From Alkalibacillus silvisoli (lineage in GTDB: Bacteria > Bacillota > Bacilli > Bacillales > Alkalibacillaceae), in the NCBI RefSeq assembly GCF_039521975.1, contig NZ_BAAACZ010000024.1:17724-81723 (forward strand): DNA of 64,000 bases, read 5' to 3'. Under the pieces are notes generated by a model, which was given only the letters and a program-made list of their open reading frames with translations, had not been told where the DNA came from and made no database searches. The translations under genes and the position numbers were made by a program. Numbering within the stretch: position 1 is the stretch's first letter; every line of letters begins with the position of its first letter. This document shows, one piece after another, positions 61,901-64,000 of this stretch.

Positions 61901-62165
61901 CATTTAAAAGATCGACCATATATTTAAAATATTCAACGTGTCCGCCTTGATAAGATGAGATGGCAATTCCTTGAGCATCCTCTTGAATCGCTGCATTAAC
62001 AACAGCTTCAACTGAACGGTTATGGCCTAAGTGGATCACCTCTGAACCACTCGCTTGAAGAATTCGTCTCATAATGTTAATGGAAGCATCGTGCCCATCA
62101 AATAAACTTGATGCTGTTACAAATCTTACAGGATGCTTCACATGATAAACTTCCGGCTGTTGCAT
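58935..62165 (-). CDS. icmF: Fused isobutyryl-CoA mutase IcmF
   Basis: Interconverts isobutyryl- and n-butyryl-CoA (and related acyl pairs) with adenosylcobalamin. It has 1076 residues in three parts: a B12-binding domain (about 12-145; DGHDAS, then SSYQGGHVEYFKYMVDLL), a MeaI-type GTPase chaperone (about 200-440; GTGGAGKSSLTDELI, VDPTKKKTGGALLGDRIRMN), and the mutase barrel (about 560-1076; GVFPFKLRGEDPTRQFAGEG). The fused plan defines IcmF, not methylmalonyl-CoA mutase. It starts 2 bases after the tetR stop. Confidence 0.95.
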   Translation of the reverse strand: MQQPEVYHVKHPVRFVTASSLFDGHDASINIMRRILQASGSEVIHLGHNRSVEAVVNAAIQEDAQGIAISSYQGGHVEYFKYMVDLLNEKGAGHIRVYGGGGGVILPREIKELHDYGVARIFSPEDGREVGLQGMINNMLKECDHPTPFELEADAKAVKQGDNQAVARLITHVENGSVSSDELNNLLNIDGANIPVLGITGTGGAGKSSLTDELIRRFVNEVPDKNIAIISVDPTKKKTGGALLGDRIRMNAIFNPRVYMRSLATRDSKSELSKAITDAINVVKAANFDFVIVETSGIGQGDAEITEITDLSMYVMTAEFGAPSQLEKIDMIDFADFIVINKFEQKGSEDALRQVRKQFERSHMLFHEDHETFPVFGTIASQFNDAGTNTLFASLLETLNERYEWSVEVPFDTHIKVVEKQNLIIPPERRQYLRDIVQAVQGYKDEAKKQSEIASKLYKLKGTKDELEEDELEKIQSIIEKYEKQLDEESVEQLKKYDELQENYTKDEMSYEVRGKEFKVELNTESISGIKIPKVALPKYNDWGDRLKFMLLENVPGFFPYTAGVFPFKLRGEDPTRQFAGEGTPERTNRRFHYLSKDEEAKRLSTAFDSVTLYGEDPDERPDIYGKVGESGVSICTVEDMKKLYDGFDLCHPMTSVSMTINGPAPIILAMYFNAAIDQQLEKFKEENDRQPNASELEQIKTETISVVRGTVQADILKEDQGQNTCIFSTEFALRMMGDIQAYFIENEVRNYYSVSISGYHIAEAGANPISQLAFTLANGFTYVEYYLSRGMDINKFAPNLSFFFSNGLDPEYSVIGRVARRIWSIVMRDKYGANERSQKLKYHIQTSGRSLHAQEVDFNDIRTTLQALIAIQDNTNSLHTNAYDEAITTPTEESVRRAMAIQMIINKEFGLTKTENSLQGSYILDELTDLVEEAVLQEFERINDRGGVLGAMERQYQRGKIQEESLYYEGKKHSGELPIVGVNTYQNPNPPSADDINSMEVARASQEEKQQQIANLRAFQERNKDEAEIALKRLKETAASGGNVFLELMETVRVASLGQITNALYEVGGQYRRNM

Positions 62166-62167
62166 CT

Positions 62168-62806
62168 TTACACGCCTCCTCGTTCTTTGATTTGCGCTTG
62201 GTGCGCCAATTGATTTTTTAATAGGTTAAATTGTTTTAAAGTGTACGCTTCTAAGGTGAATTCCTTTTGTAACACCCACCTACGAAAGCCCCACATTTGC
62301 CCTTGAATAAAGATGTTATTTGAAATGAGTATAATATCTTCCTTGCTTAAGGCATTCGCGTAGCTATTTTCAAGAATTTGTTCGAACAAACAAAGCATTT
62401 CTTTCTCTTTATTTAATACATATTCTTGGGCATCTTTCGGTAGAGCCTTAAGCTCTTGATACAAAACAAGCACTTCATCCTGCAACTCATCCATCAGTTG
62501 AAAATAAGATTCTACTGCTTGGTATAGAGCATTTTCTGAAGGTTCTTTCGTATCGATCACCGCTTCCATCCGCGCTTTTACTTCATTATAAATCGCATCA
62601 CAAACAAGAAATAGAACGTCTTCTTTCTTCCGAATATATTCATAAAGGGTTCCGATACTAAAACCTGCTGCCTTAGCAATCTCACGTGTTGTCGCACGGT
62701 GAAACCTTTTTTGTTTAAAAAGGTTAACAGCACCCTTCTGTAACTGGGCACGCCGCTTTTGAATTAATACCTCATCTTTGATTGATGAGCCGATTTCTTT
62801 AACCAT
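62168..62806 (-). CDS. TetR-family regulator of the icmF operon
   Basis: 212 residues with the TetR helix-turn-helix (FKQKRFHRATTREIAKAAGFSIGTLYEYIRKKEDVLFLV). It lies between meaB and icmF and overlaps meaB by 8 bases. Similar TetR genes (FadR/PsrA-like) control acyl-CoA degradation in Bacillales, so it probably senses an acyl-CoA and represses this operon. Confidence 0.88.
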   Translation of the reverse strand: MVKEIGSSIKDEVLIQKRRAQLQKGAVNLFKQKRFHRATTREIAKAAGFSIGTLYEYIRKKEDVLFLVCDAIYNEVKARMEAVIDTKEPSENALYQAVESYFQLMDELQDEVLVLYQELKALPKDAQEYVLNKEKEMLCLFEQILENSYANALSKEDIILISNNIFIQGQMWGFRRWVLQKEFTLEAYTLKQFNLLKNQLAHQAQIKERGGV

Positions 62807-63752
62807 CAGAGTCCCCCTTCTTCAATCCTCGCCATTCGTCAAGCCATCTTTCCGCTAAATGGTAAGGGTCTTCAACTTGATCTAATTTCTCTTTCATATG
62901 AGGGGTTTGTTCAATTGTGTTATATAGATCTTTATAAAGTGCTTCTTGCATCAGTTCGTAGACTTCATGTCGAAGCTGCTCTTTACGTTTCTTTATACCT
63001 GCTTCAGACTGCTTTAAGTACTGCCAATGTTGGTTGAGAGCATCATGTAACTCTTCAAATCCTGTTGGCTTGGATTGAGATATTGTCTCAACAATCATCG
63101 GTTCAAAGCCGTTGTGCCCTGCGATATGGATTAAATCTTTTAATTGATTTTTTAGCTTTCGAATACCAGGTAAATCAGCTTTGTTTAATATAAATAAATC
63201 GGCTATTTCCATGATACCAGCTTTAAATACTTGCAAAATGTCACCAGAGTTAGGTGTTAAAATAACAGCCGTTGAGTCCGCTACTTTCATAATGTCAAGC
63301 TCAGACTGACCAACGCCAACTGTTTCGACTAAAATGTAATCAAATCCATACGCATCACAAGCTCGGATCGCGTCTTTTGTTGCTCTAGCCAAACCACCAA
63401 GACTCCCACGCGTTGCCATACTACGGATAAACACATCTTCATCAGTGAAGTGCTTATGCATACGAACACGATCACCTAAAAGAGCTCCACCACTGAAAGG
63501 ACTAGTCGGGTCAACTGCGATGACAGCGATTTTTTTATTTTGTTGTCTTAATCGAGTCATGAAATGGTCAACGAGCGAACTCTTGCCTGCTCCGGGTGAA
63601 CCGGTAATCCCAATGTAGTGAGCACCTTTTTTACGCTTATTAAGCTCACTCAGTAACGACAGTTTATGAGGGTGATCATTTTCAATCATGGTGATCGCAC
63701 GCGCTAAGGCCCGTTGATCTTGGTTTTCGATTCGTGTCGCGAGTTGATCCAT
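62799..63752 (-). CDS. meaB: MeaB/ArgK-family GTPase chaperone of a B12 mutase
   Basis: A stand-alone G-protein that loads or protects B12 mutases. It has 317 residues; P-loop GITGSPGAGKSSLVDHFM, switch-like VDPTSPFSGGALLGDRVRMHKH, and ILVETVGVGQSELDIMKVADS with NKADLPG as the guanine motif. IcmF already carries its own MeaI domain, so this protein may serve another mutase upstream, outside the window, or act alongside. It is the first gene of the visible operon. Confidence 0.93.
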   Translation of the reverse strand: MDQLATRIENQDQRALARAITMIENDHPHKLSLLSELNKRKKGAHYIGITGSPGAGKSSLVDHFMTRLRQQNKKIAVIAVDPTSPFSGGALLGDRVRMHKHFTDEDVFIRSMATRGSLGGLARATKDAIRACDAYGFDYILVETVGVGQSELDIMKVADSTAVILTPNSGDILQVFKAGIMEIADLFILNKADLPGIRKLKNQLKDLIHIAGHNGFEPMIVETISQSKPTGFEELHDALNQHWQYLKQSEAGIKKRKEQLRHEVYELMQEALYKDLYNTIEQTPHMKEKLDQVEDPYHLAERWLDEWRGLKKGDSDG

Positions 63753-63812
63753 TTAAGCTTCAGTCCTTTCTAATAAAATGAAGCGGATGCGCAGTGACCC
63801 GAGACTTGAGCC

Positions 63813-63938
63813 TTTCTTCCGGTGAAAGTGCTCCTTCGTCCGGTGAAAATGCCCCTTCGTCCGACAATTATCCTGCTTCGTCCGACAATTATCCTGCTTC
63901 GTCCGACAATTATTCTGCTTCGTCCGACAATTGGTAGC
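63813..63938. repeat. Tandem array F, six 21 bp units
   Basis: Six 21-base units aligned on CTTCGTCCG. The first two end GGTGAAARTG; the next three are CTTCGTCCGACAATTATCCT plus one base, with one T/C change; the last drifts. It lies just upstream of meaB, so it could be in its promoter or leader. A frame of Arg-Thr-Lys repeats read through it is an artefact of 21 being a multiple of three. Confidence 0.9.
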
Positions 63939-64000
63939 GTCAATAAGTATGTGTAAATGCGCCACCATGGATTGTAAGCACCCAGTTGGTTTTACATGGA

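Noticed and set aside
7578..63938. CRISPR arrays
   Set aside because: Units adjoin without unique spacers, are only 20-22 bp, and no cas gene is present in the window.
63753..63968. A 71-residue minus-strand frame with NCRTKQD repeats
   Set aside because: The repeat is array F read in frame (21 bp is divisible by three). No independent evidence of a gene.

Overview
The window is the chromosome of a low-GC, endospore-forming, flagellated member of the Bacillaceae. Its proteins are acidic, as in moderate halophiles of the Halobacillus/Pontibacillus/Alkalibacillus kind. That placement is an inference from gene content and order. Almost every gene is on the minus strand. From right to left the order follows the Bacillus subtilis segment rpoE-pyrG-spo0F-tal-murAB-glpX-rho-rpmE-tdk-prfA-prmC-spoIIR-ywl genes-glyA-upp-atp operon-ywzB-ywmB-murAA-spoIID-spoIIQ-spoIIID-mbl-flhO-flhP-fabZ.

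Layout. 1-7.5 kb: surface polysaccharide genes (two glycosyltransferases, UDP-glucose dehydrogenase, phosphoglucomutase, GalU and an LCP ligase), which together make and use UDP-glucose and UDP-glucuronate. 7.7-13.7 kb: an EAL-domain protein, a small membrane protein and a TetR-controlled RND efflux pair. 13.9-15.1 kb: a short ComK, a sigma-D type yjfB and a small lipoprotein. 15.4-18.9 kb: fabZ, an EpuA-type gene, flhP, flhO and mbl. 18.9-24.5 kb: an accessory block that separates mbl from spoIIID, with an AbrB/Doc toxin-antitoxin pair, a MerR-acyl-CoA ligase-acyl-CoA dehydrogenase operon behind a LiuR-like operator, and an orphan membrane-anchored protein. 24.6-29.7 kb: sporulation and wall genes. 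29.8-37.1 kb: the complete F-type ATP synthase operon. 37.2-46.7 kb: a secreted subtilase, upp, glyA, the ywl genes and spoIIR. 47.3-58.6 kb: translation factors, tdk, L31, rho, gluconeogenic and wall genes, spo0F, pyrG with a CTP-type attenuator, and rpoE. 58.9-63.8 kb: meaB-tetR-icmF for B12-dependent branched acyl-CoA rearrangement.

The most striking unexplained structure is a set of six intergenic tandem arrays of 20-22 bp units (near 7.6, 15.2, 25.9, 47.0, 58.8 and 63.9 kb). They fall into related sequence families, have no separate spacers, and keep a period close to two helical turns. Three share the core CGARCGCTGATAAA, and others share TTCGYCYGA. The array at 47 kb also has a 42 bp higher-order repeat. 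Several database-style ORFs arise only from reading these arrays and are not believable genes. Other notable points are the absence of fbaA from its usual place, where a 68-residue orphan lies instead, a zinc-ligand-free L31 at the rho locus, matched sigma-F promoters before spoIIQ and spoIIR, and a 21 bp direct repeat between comK and yjfB.
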